NCBI GenBank assembly: GCA_018000835.1
Contig: JAGNJD010000013.1
Location: 1 to 50,705 of the forward strand
Direction of reading: 5' to 3'
Origin: Candidatus Goldiibacteriota bacterium
Lineage (GTDB): Bacteria > Oederibacteriota > PGYV01 > DSYL01
Length of the DNA stretch: 50,705 bases
Shown here: piece by piece, positions 8,934-17,246 of the stretch
How positions within the stretch are numbered: position 1 is the stretch's first letter
Layout of the letters: every line of letters begins with the position of its first letter
Notes under the pieces: model-generated
Told to the model about the DNA's origin: nothing
The model's database searches: none
The model's input: the letters and a program-made list of their open reading frames with translations, nothing else
Made by a program: the position numbers and the translations under genes

Positions 8934-8962
8934 TTGACAAATCAAAATAAATTTTTTATTAT
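8934..8962 (+). promoter_or_regulatory. Promoter of the Tad/Flp pilus operon
   Basis: TTGACA at 8934-8939 and TATTAT at 8957-8962 with a 17-base spacer, a near-consensus sigma-70 promoter. Transcription would begin near 8969, leaving a leader of about 115 bases before the first pilin gene. Confidence 0.7.
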
Positions 8963-8997
8963 ATTTCCCATAAAACGTAAAGATAGAGGGGCTTTTT

Positions 8998-9087
8998 ATG
9001 AGTATAATCATAAAAACCAAAGTTAAAGAGATTGTAGAATTTTTATTTTTTTTACGTCATCGGTCTGCCTGTGGGGGAAGAGTATGA
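8998..9087 (+). CDS. Possible 29-residue leader peptide coupled to the first pilin gene
   Basis: An ATG at 8998 follows a good ribosome binding site (GAGGGG at 8985-8990, 7-base spacing) and opens a 29-codon frame beginning MSIIIKTKVKEIVEFLFF. Its stop (TGA 9085-9087) overlaps the ATG of the pilin gene at 9084 (ATGA), a classic coupling arrangement. It has no recognisable domain and could be a translated leader controlling pilin expression; it could also be chance in AT-rich DNA. Confidence 0.35.
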   Translation: MSIIIKTKVKEIVEFLFFLRHRSACGGRV

Positions 9088-9242
9088 AATTAAAAAATAA
9101 AAAAGCACAGGCAATGGTGGAATACGTTCTGATAATTTTTTTTGTCGCCTTTTTTTGCATTTCTGCCTTAAAAATTTTCAAGGTTTGCATGAATAATGCT
9201 TTTGAAAATTTCGTATTTGTTCTATCAATTCCAATTCCATAA
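9084..9242 (+). CDS. Flp/Tad-type pilin-like protein, 52 residues
   Basis: A short gene with a class III prepilin-like start: MKLKNKKAQAMVEYVLIIFF, a basic leader, then A-Q-x-x-x-E-Y and a hydrophobic helix. E and Y in this context match the Glu+5/Tyr+6 positions of Flp pilins. The C-terminal half (KIFKVCMNNAFENFVFVLS) is unlike the next pilin, so it may be a minor pilin. The ribosome binding site GGGGGAAG at 9073-9080 supports the start. It is the first structural gene after the promoter and is followed by the main Flp-like pilin after 16 bases. Confidence 0.75.
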   Translation: MKLKNKKAQAMVEYVLIIFFVAFFCISALKIFKVCMNNAFENFVFVLSIPIP

Positions 9243-9258
9243 AAGGAGGTGAAAATTC

Positions 9259-9459
9259 ATGCTTAAAAGCAGAAAAGCACAGGGTATGACGGAATATATA
9301 TTAATAATAGCCCTTGTTGCAATAATGATTATTGCATCGCTTAAGTTTTTTGGAGGAAGAGTAAAAAAAGGTTTCAACGATGCATCCGATAAAATAAGCC
9401 AGTCAATGGATTCGGGCAACAAAGGAGCAGAAGACAAGGATTATCTGGGAGATAGGTGA
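9259..9459 (+). CDS. flp: Flp-family major pilin
   Basis: 66 residues: MLKSRKAQGMTEYILIIALVAIM and onward, the classical Flp/Fap pilin arrangement with a basic leader, Glu-Tyr and one hydrophobic polymerisation helix, then a short charged tail rich in Asp, Lys and Gly. It would be processed by a TadV-type prepilin peptidase and polymerised by the Tad machinery encoded downstream. The strongest ribosome binding site of the cluster (AAAGGAGGTG, 9242-9251) precedes it, which fits the high output expected for a major pilin. Confidence 0.88.
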   Translation: MLKSRKAQGMTEYILIIALVAIMIIASLKFFGGRVKKGFNDASDKISQSMDSGNKGAEDKDYLGDR

Positions 9460-9724
9460 AAAATTTGCTTACCAGATAGACATAAAGTTAGAATGAAAGG
9501 ATTGATATTAAAAAGTGATAGACAAAAAACAAGCGGCAAATGCCGGATTAAAATGCAAAGTATGTCGATTGCTTATTGCCGATTATGGATTGATAACTAC
9601 ATTTCATTTTTTATTTCGCTTGTCACATGGTCTGCATTTGCCGACTTAATCTTTCCATTAAATTTACGGGACAATAATGTTATAAGCGGCGTCCCCATAA
9701 GACATCATTACAAAACATTTAATT
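9460..9724 (+). other. Non-coding spacer with repeat-like remnants inside the pilus operon
   Basis: A 265-base gap between flp and the first TadE gene. It contains words such as gcggcaaatgccgg, ttgccgattatgg and tgccgacttaatctttcc that resemble parts of the repeat-rich region at 18.65-19.2 kb. I read it as decayed repeat sequence. The open frame from 9493 to 9900 runs out of phase into the TadE gene, has Cys/His-rich nonsense composition and is not a credible gene. Confidence 0.5.
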
Positions 9725-10372
9725 ATGAACAAAAAAATTTTAAATTCAAAAAAATCTCAGAGTATGGTGGAGTTTGTGCTTGTTTTTCCGGTTTTTATGC
9801 TTTGCATTCTTGGCATAATACAACTTGCAGTCATTTTTATGAATTCTTTTATGCTTCAATACACTGCATATATGGTTGCACGCGTTGCAGCAGTATATGA
9901 CGAAGATGAGCGAATGGAAAAAGCAGAACGGGCATTGGGCATTTTGAAATTAATGACGTATTATTCAAACAGCATTTCAGGTAATGAAAACTTAAAAGAT
10001 AAAATGAAAGACGTTGTTTATGACGCATCCATTGATTATGGTGCATCATATATCAATGGAATATTTGATAAAAACAGCGGAAACCTGCGGATAAACGACA
10101 TTAATATAGAAGCAGCCCAACAGGATAAAGATAAAGAAGGAAAGTTCATAAAAGTTACGGTTACGCAAAATCTCGCCTTAAAAGTGCCGTTTGTAAATAA
10201 AATATTCGGATTGTTTAACACCAGTTTTAAGCCGGAACTGCCTGCAATCATAAGAGATTTAATGACGCTTAATATTTTTAATTATGATTTTTCTGAAATC
10301 CCGAAAGTTTTATTAAATCAGAAATTTCCATATTATACGATAAGGGCATCTGCAATTATGAGGGTGGAATGA
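9725..10372 (+). CDS. TadE-like pseudopilin
   Basis: 215 residues starting MNKKILNSKKSQSMVEFVLVF: a TadE-type prepilin signal with S-Q-x-x-x-E-F followed by a hydrophobic helix (about 16-45), then a mostly hydrophilic periplasmic domain. TadE/TadF proteins are minor pseudopilins needed for Flp pilus assembly. It is positioned after the Flp pilins; its stop overlaps the start of the next gene (ATGA at 10369-10372), so the two are translationally coupled. Confidence 0.8.
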   Translation: MNKKILNSKKSQSMVEFVLVFPVFMLCILGIIQLAVIFMNSFMLQYTAYMVARVAAVYDEDERMEKAERALGILKLMTYYSNSISGNENLKDKMKDVVYDASIDYGASYINGIFDKNSGNLRINDINIEAAQQDKDKEGKFIKVTVTQNLALKVPFVNKIFGLFNTSFKPELPAIIRDLMTLNIFNYDFSEIPKVLLNQKFPYYTIRASAIMRVE

Positions 10373-11490
10373 AAAAAAATTTAAAGAGCAGAAAATCACA
10401 GGTCCTGATAATATCCATATTTGCTTTTGTCCTGCTTTTTGTTTTTTCTTTCATGGTTATTGAGGTTGGAAATCTTATTTATCTGAAGATACACATGCAA
10501 AATATTGCCGATGCGGCTGCAATGGAGGGAGGTACGTGGTATGCAAGGGCGCTAAATATAGTTTCTTTAAGCAATAAAGTCCTGTTTCTTACTGCGGCAG
10601 GCGGACTTGTAATATCAATTTTGTCACTTGGAACACTTGGTGGCGGTGCAAAAAATGCCGTTGATTTTATTCAAAAAGTTCAGGACGTTTTTGCGGGGAC
10701 CGGAACTTTTGAAAATATAAGAATAGTGCCGGCATTAAATGCAGCAGCAGTTATCATTAATGGGCAAAAAAATGAAAATACGTTGTGCATCCCTGTTTTT
10801 AACGTTGAAGATTTTGAATTAAAAGACGTGCTGCCGTCTTTTAATTTAAAAAGAAGAAAACTGTCGGATTTTCTGGATTTTAACGATAACGAAGCAAACG
10901 ATAAATATTATTATAGAAAAAAGTCAACGGGTGAAAAAGTTTACGTTGATGAAAAAGATACGAGAAAAAACAAGGTTGGATGGACGATAGAAAAAAAGAC
11001 GGGTAAGAGATTAATAAAAGAAAGTCCGGTTTCTTTACCATCGGAATTAAATGAACCATTGGGGAAATTAAAGGGAATTTTTGAGAATCTTGATATCCCT
11101 TTTGACATAGTAGAAACAGGGGAACACACCATTTTACTTGTTGCGATAAAAAAAGACGTCAAACAAATTCTTGGGACGAATTTTTTTGTGAAAAAAAATT
11201 CATCGGAAAAAATAGTCCCTTCCATGTTGATTGCAACATCAATGGTTAAAATAAACGGTGGAAAAATGGATTTCTGGGAACTGGACGGCGCGTCCTACGT
11301 TCCTAAATTGCAGCACGTCATTCTTCCCGAAATGAAAGCAATGAATAAAGACGACGAAGCAATGACAGGTCTGCAGGATTTTGCAAAAAATACGATTTCC
11401 GACGTTTCGTCCGAAACTGACATAAATAACGTTTTTTCATTTTTGTCAGGGTCAATGCGTTTTTTGACGAACAATATTTTGTTGCATTGA
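10369..11490 (+). CDS. TadG-like pilus-assembly protein
   Basis: 373 residues. The N-terminus KKNLKSRKSQVLIISIFAFVLLFVFSFMVIEVGNLIYLKIHMQNIADAAAM matches the TadG/TadE-like start: basic leader, hydrophobic helix, then the 'q..aDaAAlaga' type motif seen in TadG. The prepilin Glu+5 is missing here, so processing is uncertain. The remaining part is a secreted domain without a visible von Willebrand MIDAS motif. Likely anchors or terminates the pilus at the inner membrane. ATGA overlap with the upstream TadE gene. Confidence 0.7.
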   Translation: MKKNLKSRKSQVLIISIFAFVLLFVFSFMVIEVGNLIYLKIHMQNIADAAAMEGGTWYARALNIVSLSNKVLFLTAAGGLVISILSLGTLGGGAKNAVDFIQKVQDVFAGTGTFENIRIVPALNAAAVIINGQKNENTLCIPVFNVEDFELKDVLPSFNLKRRKLSDFLDFNDNEANDKYYYRKKSTGEKVYVDEKDTRKNKVGWTIEKKTGKRLIKESPVSLPSELNEPLGKLKGIFENLDIPFDIVETGEHTILLVAIKKDVKQILGTNFFVKKNSSEKIVPSMLIATSMVKINGGKMDFWELDGASYVPKLQHVILPEMKAMNKDDEAMTGLQDFAKNTISDVSSETDINNVFSFLSGSMRFLTNNILLH

Positions 11491-11492
11491 TC

Positions 11493-12047
11493 ATGATAAA
11501 AAACAAAAAAACGCAGGCAGTTACGGAATTTGTCCTGATTTTACCGGTTGTGCTTCTTTTATTTTTTGGTGTCTATCAGTTTGGACTACTTGCACTTACA
11601 AAAATAAAACTTGCCATGGTTGAAAGAGAAGTAATGAGGTTCATAACCGACGAGGAAGACAGGAAAGGCGACGTTGAAAAATTTACCGGAGAAATTGCAG
11701 AAAAAACCGGCCTTGATAAAAATAATCTGAAAATATCAAATAAAGACAGCGAAACAAAAACAGAAGATAATGGAAACGAAAAATTCTCTTTATCAAATAT
11801 GGGACCACTTTCATCGTTTACGGGCATAGAATTCGTGCTTACATATGAACAGGATTTTATTCCTGTGCTTGCCGTGATTACCGGAAAAAAATCGGTAAAG
11901 ATTCAGACAAAACTGGTAACGGCAAGCGGAGGAAATTTTGTATTTAAGATAAAGGGATCGCTTGAGGCAGCAGGAGAAGAAATAAAACGGATACTTTTTC
12001 CCGACAATAAAATGGATAAATACGTAAAAACGGATGGAAAAGAATGA
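11493..12047 (+). CDS. Second TadE-like pseudopilin
   Basis: 184 residues from the ATG at 11493 (IKNKKTQAVTEFVLILPVVLLLFF): basic leader, T-Q-x-x-x-E-F, hydrophobic helix with the LP..LLLFFG pattern typical of TadE, then a charged periplasmic domain. A TTG at 11487 could extend it by two residues and would overlap the previous stop; ATG 11493 is preferred on codon type. It is a second TadE paralog, probably acting as TadF. Its stop overlaps the next start (12044). Confidence 0.78.
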   Translation: MIKNKKTQAVTEFVLILPVVLLLFFGVYQFGLLALTKIKLAMVEREVMRFITDEEDRKGDVEKFTGEIAEKTGLDKNNLKISNKDSETKTEDNGNEKFSLSNMGPLSSFTGIEFVLTYEQDFIPVLAVITGKKSVKIQTKLVTASGGNFVFKIKGSLEAAGEEIKRILFPDNKMDKYVKTDGKE

Positions 12048-12775
12048 AAAAACTGGTTCTGCTTTTACTGCTGTTTCCGGGTTTGAGCATACATGCAGGC
12101 GTATACGATTTTATTAAAAACAGAAGCGACGTTACTTTGCCTTTTATTTCCTGTGAAATTCAAAAAATGCAGGTAAGAATAAACGACAATAAAATGGATA
12201 TAGTACTTCTCGAATCAGAAAAATCATCCGGAGAAATACTGGATAATACGTATAAAGAAGCCGAAAAAAACGGTTGCGTTTTTTTCAGCGACGAAACGAT
12301 ACTTTACGCGGCAAATTTACTGTATGAGATTGCGGGAAAAAAGAAATACGACGACGAGTTTGGTTACGTATTTTATAAAGACAGAAAGGATAAAATTACT
12401 TTTGTCATTACGGCAGGAGACGGCAGGAATTGTGAAATAATCAGAATAACGACGCAGGCATTTAAAAACGGGGTAATAAAAGGATTTAACGACGAAATTG
12501 AGCATTTTTACAACGCCAGTAAGGTTTTTTGCGTGGAAATCTTGTCCGAAAACGGCGGAACAATTAATTTTGCAAATTTTTACAGGGTGGATAGCGGCGA
12601 CAGATATGAAATAAGGAATTTTTACGATAATGCGTTAAAAAAGAAAAAATTTAACGTATTAAAAAAATATTACGACGAAAAAATTGATTTTTATATTCTT
12701 GAAAGGAAAAACAGAAATTATCTGCTCGCGATATCCGAAAAAGACAATGAAGACTGGATTCTCGTTATAGGATAG
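12044..12775 (+). CDS. Secreted protein of unknown function in the pilus operon
   Basis: 243 residues with a standard signal peptide (KKLVLLLLLFPGLSIHAG, cleavage probably after HAG). The mature part is mixed alpha/beta and rich in Asp, Lys, Tyr and Phe; it includes two similar-looking segments (YGYVFYKDRKDKITFVIT type and YYDEKIDFYILERKNRNYLLAIS). No family is recognised. ATGA overlap with the TadE gene upstream and 55 bases to cpaB downstream place it firmly in the pilus operon, so an assembly or periplasmic chaperone role is plausible but inferred only from position. Confidence 0.55.
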   Translation: MKKLVLLLLLFPGLSIHAGVYDFIKNRSDVTLPFISCEIQKMQVRINDNKMDIVLLESEKSSGEILDNTYKEAEKNGCVFFSDETILYAANLLYEIAGKKKYDDEFGYVFYKDRKDKITFVITAGDGRNCEIIRITTQAFKNGVIKGFNDEIEHFYNASKVFCVEILSENGGTINFANFYRVDSGDRYEIRNFYDNALKKKKFNVLKKYYDEKIDFYILERKNRNYLLAISEKDNEDWILVIG

Positions 12776-12830
12776 ATCTGTTTAAGAAACAAAAAAATTA
12801 CAAAATGAATTCTTATGCAGGAGGCATTAA

Positions 12831-13625
12831 ATGGATTTTAAGAACGTAAGAATGGAAAACAAACTGATATTGATTTCAATAACTGCCGGAATTATAGCTG
12901 CTATTTTGTCCTTTTTTTATTTTTCGTATCTGGAGCAAAACATAAAAGAAAAAATGGAGCCGGTTAAAGTGGTCGCTGCTGCAAGATACATTCCTTCTTA
13001 CACGCGATTAGAAGAAAATATGCTGAAAAAAATTGAAATCCCCAAAAAAATGGTAAATAAGGCAAACGTTTTTAGTGCGGAAAAAGTGGAAGGAAAAATA
13101 ACGCTCGTTCCTTTCATAGAAGACGAACCAATACTCGAAAACAAACTAAGCAGAAAAGGCAACGAACTTGACGTCATGATTTCAACGGGGCTTCGTGCAA
13201 TAAGCGTTTTCGTTGACGAAGAGTCGGGCGTTGGTTTTATGATAAGACCGGGCGATTATGTAGACGTGCTTCTGACTTTTCAGGAATCTGATTCGTCTTC
13301 CGGAAAGGGAATGATTAAAACTGCAACTATTTTGCAGGACGTGAAAGTAATTGCAACGGGCACCGAATTTTCTCCTGATAAGAAGAACACGAATTACAAT
13401 TCAATAACGCTTGCTCTCATGCCCGAAGAAGCGGAGTTGCTCGTTTTTGCAAAAGAAAAAGGCAAGGTATCGTTTGCTCTTCGTGCAATTGGAGACAGGG
13501 CAAAGGAAAAAATCAGACAGGTTTCTTTTTTTGACCTGTTACAGCAGATAAAAATTAACGAGAGACCGGATGAAAAACAAAGTAGTCCAAAAAATGACGA
13601 AATTCTAAAAAGGGGTGAGGAATGA
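12831..13625 (+). CDS. cpaB: Flp pilus assembly protein CpaB/RcpC
   Basis: 264 residues: one N-terminal membrane helix (LILISITAGIIAAILSFFYF), then a SAF-like domain (VVAAARYIPSYTRLEENMLKKIEIPK) and the RcpC region with LRAISVFVDEESGVGFMIRPGDYVDVLLTF and a later ITLALMPEEAELLVFAKEKGKVSFALR stretch. These are hallmark CpaB features. CpaB is periplasmic/inner membrane and works with the secretin. A good AGGAGG ribosome binding site lies at 12820-12825, and the stop overlaps the secretin start (ATGA at 13622). Confidence 0.88.
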   Translation: MDFKNVRMENKLILISITAGIIAAILSFFYFSYLEQNIKEKMEPVKVVAAARYIPSYTRLEENMLKKIEIPKKMVNKANVFSAEKVEGKITLVPFIEDEPILENKLSRKGNELDVMISTGLRAISVFVDEESGVGFMIRPGDYVDVLLTFQESDSSSGKGMIKTATILQDVKVIATGTEFSPDKKNTNYNSITLALMPEEAELLVFAKEKGKVSFALRAIGDRAKEKIRQVSFFDLLQQIKINERPDEKQSSPKNDEILKRGEE

Positions 13626-14620
13626 AGAAAAATTTTTGTTCTTTGGTTATTTTACTTTGTCTGAGTTTTATTCTGCATGCAGAAAATGAAAACGAAATAA
13701 CAATTTATGAAGGAACGTCGAAGATACTGGAGATTAAAAACGTTAAATCAATAGAAATACTAAAAAAAGGAATTGCAACGGCAATAATCCTTTCAGACGA
13801 AGAAATTTTAATAGAAGCCAGAAAAGCAGGGACGTCCGGAATAAAAATAAATACGGACGAAGGGACAAAAGGATACGTGGTAATCGTAAAAAAACGGTTA
13901 AAAGCAGAGGCAATGATAGAAATTGACGTTCAGATACTTGAAATAATAAATCTGGATAATGCTTCTTTTGGAATTGACTGGCCTACGTTAATAAAGGCGG
14001 GAGACGTTCCCGAATCCGGATTGATACCGTTATCCCCGTTAAATCTGGTTGAAAAAGAACCGCCAACTTATAATTTTTACGGTTCAAATTTTAACAGAGG
14101 GCAGATAAACGTCCTTATAGATTTTCTTGTAAGAAACAATTATGCAAAAATTCTTGCAAAGCCAAAACTGCTTACCTTAAACGGGCAAAAAGCAAAATTT
14201 CTGGCAGGCGGTGAAGTCCCGGTTTTAACTTCGTCCTCACTTGGACAGACAAACGTTTCATGGAAAGAATATGGCGTAAACCTTGAAATGGAGCCGGAAT
14301 TAACGAAATCAAACAACATAAAGGCAAAACTCCGGACTGAATTTTCCAATCTTGATTACAGCAATTCAGTAACTCTGGCAGGCAGCCAGATGCCGGCGGT
14401 GAGGACAAGATGGGCAGAAACGACGATAACGGTGGCCCCGGATAATACGATAATCATCGCAGGTTTAATACAGAGGGAAGAACAAAAAATTACAAACGGA
14501 GTACCTTTGCTTTCCATGATACCACTGCTTGGCGAATTATTCAAATCAACCACAATGGAAGAAAAAAGAACTGAACTCGTCATTTTCGTAACGCCTGTAA
14601 TTATCGGTTCGGAGATATAA
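13622..14620 (+). CDS. cpaC: Outer-membrane secretin of the Tad pilus (CpaC/RcpA)
   Basis: 332 residues: signal peptide, then the N-terminal pilus-formation domain (ITIYEGTSKILEIKNVKSIEILKKG; about 25-90), then the secretin core (VDVQILEI-like IDVQILEIINLDNASFGIDW, AKILAKPKLLTLNGQKAKFLAGGEVPV, the VGVNLEM-like YGVNLEMEPEL, and VPLLSMIPLLGELFKS with ELVIFVTPVII). Those are conserved secretin signatures. It forms the outer-membrane channel for the pilus. It is short because it lacks extra N domains. It is two bases from the downstream ATPase gene. Confidence 0.9.
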   Translation: MKKNFCSLVILLCLSFILHAENENEITIYEGTSKILEIKNVKSIEILKKGIATAIILSDEEILIEARKAGTSGIKINTDEGTKGYVVIVKKRLKAEAMIEIDVQILEIINLDNASFGIDWPTLIKAGDVPESGLIPLSPLNLVEKEPPTYNFYGSNFNRGQINVLIDFLVRNNYAKILAKPKLLTLNGQKAKFLAGGEVPVLTSSSLGQTNVSWKEYGVNLEMEPELTKSNNIKAKLRTEFSNLDYSNSVTLAGSQMPAVRTRWAETTITVAPDNTIIIAGLIQREEQKITNGVPLLSMIPLLGELFKSTTMEEKRTELVIFVTPVIIGSEI

Positions 14621-14621
14621 C

Positions 14622-16568
14622 ATGAAATGCGTTTTATCCCTGTTGAACAGTAAATCAGGTAATGGTAAAACTACGCTCGGATTAAATTTCTGTTTTTTAC
14701 TGGCAAACGAATTTAATTTAAAAACGGTTTTTATTGATTGCGGAGACGGCGTTTTTGAAACCGAATTTGTTTTAAAAAAGGACAGACCTTTTACATTTTC
14801 AACGGATAAGACGGCAGATGAATATTTTCTTAACAAAGAAAAATTTTATCTGTCATGGGTAGACGAAAATAATTTAACAAATGCACTTGAATACTGGCTG
14901 GATAAAACCGACGTCGCCGTATTTGACACACGGGAAACGATAAAGGAAGAAATATTAAACGTATCCGGCGAAATATTAATACCGACCGTATTATCCCCGT
15001 TTAACATTAAATGCACAAATTTTACCATAAATAAAATAAGAGAAATGAAATATCCGTTAAACGCGGTAAACGTTTTAATAAATAAAAATAACGACGGCCT
15101 GTTAAAAGACGGGGATTTAAGAGAAATTTTTAAAGACGTAAAAGTATCCGGCGTCGTGCCGTTTGAAAGTGAAATTATAAATTCAGGCGGTATCATAAAA
15201 AATAAAAAGAGCGCATTTTACCGCGATCTGTTTAAAACGACTGAAAATTTGATAAACAATTTTCCTGAAAAAAATTATAAAGAAGCTATTTCAAAAATTA
15301 ATAGACATCCCATTCATTTTTACCCCCATGAAAATGACGAAAAACCGGCGGTGGTTCCGGATAAAGAGATAAAAAAGCCGAATAAATATGCAAAAGTAAA
15401 AAAAGATATAAGAAAAAAACTATTTGACGAAATGGACATAAGGAACCTGGAGAAAGATGCGCTTACGCATCCGTATAAGAGAATGAAAATTTACGACGAA
15501 ATAAAAGAAAAAATAAGAAACATTTTTGATAAATCAGACGTAGTCATAACCGACAGGGATGAAAGGGAAAGAATTATAGAAGACATTTATAACGAGGTTA
15601 CCGGACTTGGCGCAATAGAAGATTTCATCAAAGATGACGGGGTAAGCGAGATTATGGTAAACAGGCATGACCAGATATACGTAGAAAAAAACGGGAAACT
15701 GATAAAATCGGACGTCGTTTATACCGACGATGAAATGTTGTTGCGTGCAATAGAAAAAATTGTATTACCGCTCGGCAGACGAATTGACGAATCAACCCCA
15801 TACGTTGATGCGAGGTTGTCCGACGGCTCCCGAGTAAATGCAATCATACCGCCTCTTGCACTGGACGGACCGGTTTTAACCATCAGAAAATTTTCAAAAA
15901 GGAAATTAACCATGGATGATTTGATAAAATACGGCAGCATAAATAAGGAAGCGGCTGATTATCTGCAACGTGCCGTTATTGAAAGAAAAAACATAATCGT
16001 TTCCGGAGGGACGGGTTCCGGGAAAACGACGTTACTTAACGTTCTGTCGTCTTTTATACCGGAAGATGAAAGAATAATAACGGTTGAAGATTCAGCAGAA
16101 CTGCGTTTAAACCAGGAACACGTAATACGTCTTGAAGCAAGACCGCCGAACATTGAAGGCCGTGGTGCAGTAACGATAAGGGACCTGGTAAAAAATTGCC
16201 TGCGCATGAGACCCGACAGGATTATCGTAGGCGAATGCCGGGGGGGAGAATCGCTCGACATGCTTCAGGCAATGAACACAGGGCACGAAGGTTCAATGAC
16301 AACCGTGCATGCAAATTCGGCGAGGGACGCTCTTTCAAGAATAGAAGTAATGGTATTGATGGCGGGCGTCGAATTGCCTTTGCGCGCCATCCGCGAGCAG
16401 ATAAAAAGCGCCGTTGACATAATAGTCCAGCAGGCAAGGTTAAAAGACGGGACAAGAAAGATAACGGCAATAGCAGAAGTAACCGGGATGGAAGTGGATA
16501 CGATTTTAATGCATAACGTGTTTGAATATGACGAAAAATCCGGAATTCTGAAAAAAACAGCGTTTTAG
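14622..16568 (+). CDS. CpaE (TadZ)-CpaF (TadA) fusion ATPase
   Basis: 648 residues, two normally separate Tad proteins on one chain. Residues 1-about 230 are a CpaE/TadZ-like MinD/ParA-type domain with a deviant Walker A, SKSGNGKTTLG (8-18), and a switch-like VAVFDTRE. Residues about 265-648 are a full CpaF/TadA secretion ATPase: Walker A GGTGSGKTT (about 462-470), Asp box ITVEDSAELRL, Walker B IIVGECRGGE, His box MTTVHANS. CpaF powers pilus extension at the inner membrane; CpaE positions it. No internal ribosome binding site is seen at the junction. TadB, TadC and the TadV peptidase, which should follow, are not in this window, so they must be elsewhere. Confidence 0.88.
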   Translation: MKCVLSLLNSKSGNGKTTLGLNFCFLLANEFNLKTVFIDCGDGVFETEFVLKKDRPFTFSTDKTADEYFLNKEKFYLSWVDENNLTNALEYWLDKTDVAVFDTRETIKEEILNVSGEILIPTVLSPFNIKCTNFTINKIREMKYPLNAVNVLINKNNDGLLKDGDLREIFKDVKVSGVVPFESEIINSGGIIKNKKSAFYRDLFKTTENLINNFPEKNYKEAISKINRHPIHFYPHENDEKPAVVPDKEIKKPNKYAKVKKDIRKKLFDEMDIRNLEKDALTHPYKRMKIYDEIKEKIRNIFDKSDVVITDRDERERIIEDIYNEVTGLGAIEDFIKDDGVSEIMVNRHDQIYVEKNGKLIKSDVVYTDDEMLLRAIEKIVLPLGRRIDESTPYVDARLSDGSRVNAIIPPLALDGPVLTIRKFSKRKLTMDDLIKYGSINKEAADYLQRAVIERKNIIVSGGTGSGKTTLLNVLSSFIPEDERIITVEDSAELRLNQEHVIRLEARPPNIEGRGAVTIRDLVKNCLRMRPDRIIVGECRGGESLDMLQAMNTGHEGSMTTVHANSARDALSRIEVMVLMAGVELPLRAIREQIKSAVDIIVQQARLKDGTRKITAIAEVTGMEVDTILMHNVFEYDEKSGILKKTAF

Positions 16569-16644
16569 ATATATTTACTTAGTAGAATTTAAAGATGTTG
16601 ACGGTTATATTACGTAAAAAAATTTACAGAATTAGAAGGGACAA

Positions 16645-17246
16645 ATGGCGAAAGAATGGATTCTAAACAGCGTAATGAATCGTTTTCAGTTAAATTTTAA
16701 GAAAAACGTCGGAGCTGTTTCCTATGAAATCAGGAAATGTAATCCTAAGAATAAAAAAGAATGGGAGAAATATTATTTTTCAAACGTAAGACCAAAAGAT
16801 CACGTTGTTGATCTTGGTAAAAGGTTATATACAAAAATAACCGAAGTCGTTGATGCAGAAGTTAAATCCATAACGGAGCATTATTGCATTAATTATATGA
16901 TACAGTTGGTAATAGACAGGACGTATGATGGCTATATGACCGAAAAGGAAACAATTTATGGCCAGTTGCAGGACATTCTTAACGTAAAGATAGAGCCGGC
17001 TCCAGATGAATGGGACAGGGGATATTAGGTTTACAGATAAAGCCGGTAAATGATACGGCACAGATAACCGGGATTTACAAAGAGCATAAAATTCAGGAAG
17101 AAACGCATAAAAAATTCAGAAAGAATTTTGGCGGAAAAGTATTTTATATTTTTTCTGTAAAAGAAGGGGATAGAAAAAAAATTAAAAACATGGAAGTAAT
17201 TAACGAAATAAGGGAAGAAATAAAACGATTAAGGGCTTGCAAATAA
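16645..17246 (+). pseudogene. Broken MjaI-like type II restriction endonuclease
   Basis: Two frames make up one damaged gene. The first (16645-17028, 127 residues, starts MAKEWILNSVMNRFQLNFKK) ends DEWDRGY-stop. The second reads on in another frame from about 17022 as GILGLQIKPV to 17246 (ends EEIKRLRACK). From memory, intact MjaI-family enzymes read DEWDRLYNVDFFI...YIGLQIKP, so here a stretch of about 12-15 residues holding the first catalytic Asp is missing and the phase is shifted. The remaining QIK would be the second half of the PD-(D/E)xK motif. No methyltransferase gene is adjacent. The family call rests on recall and needs a search. Confidence 0.55.

Noticed and set aside
9493..9900. 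135-residue plus-strand frame between flp and tadE
   Set aside because: It runs out of phase through the start of the TadE gene, has no domain and no convincing ribosome binding site; the TadE frame is clearly the real one.
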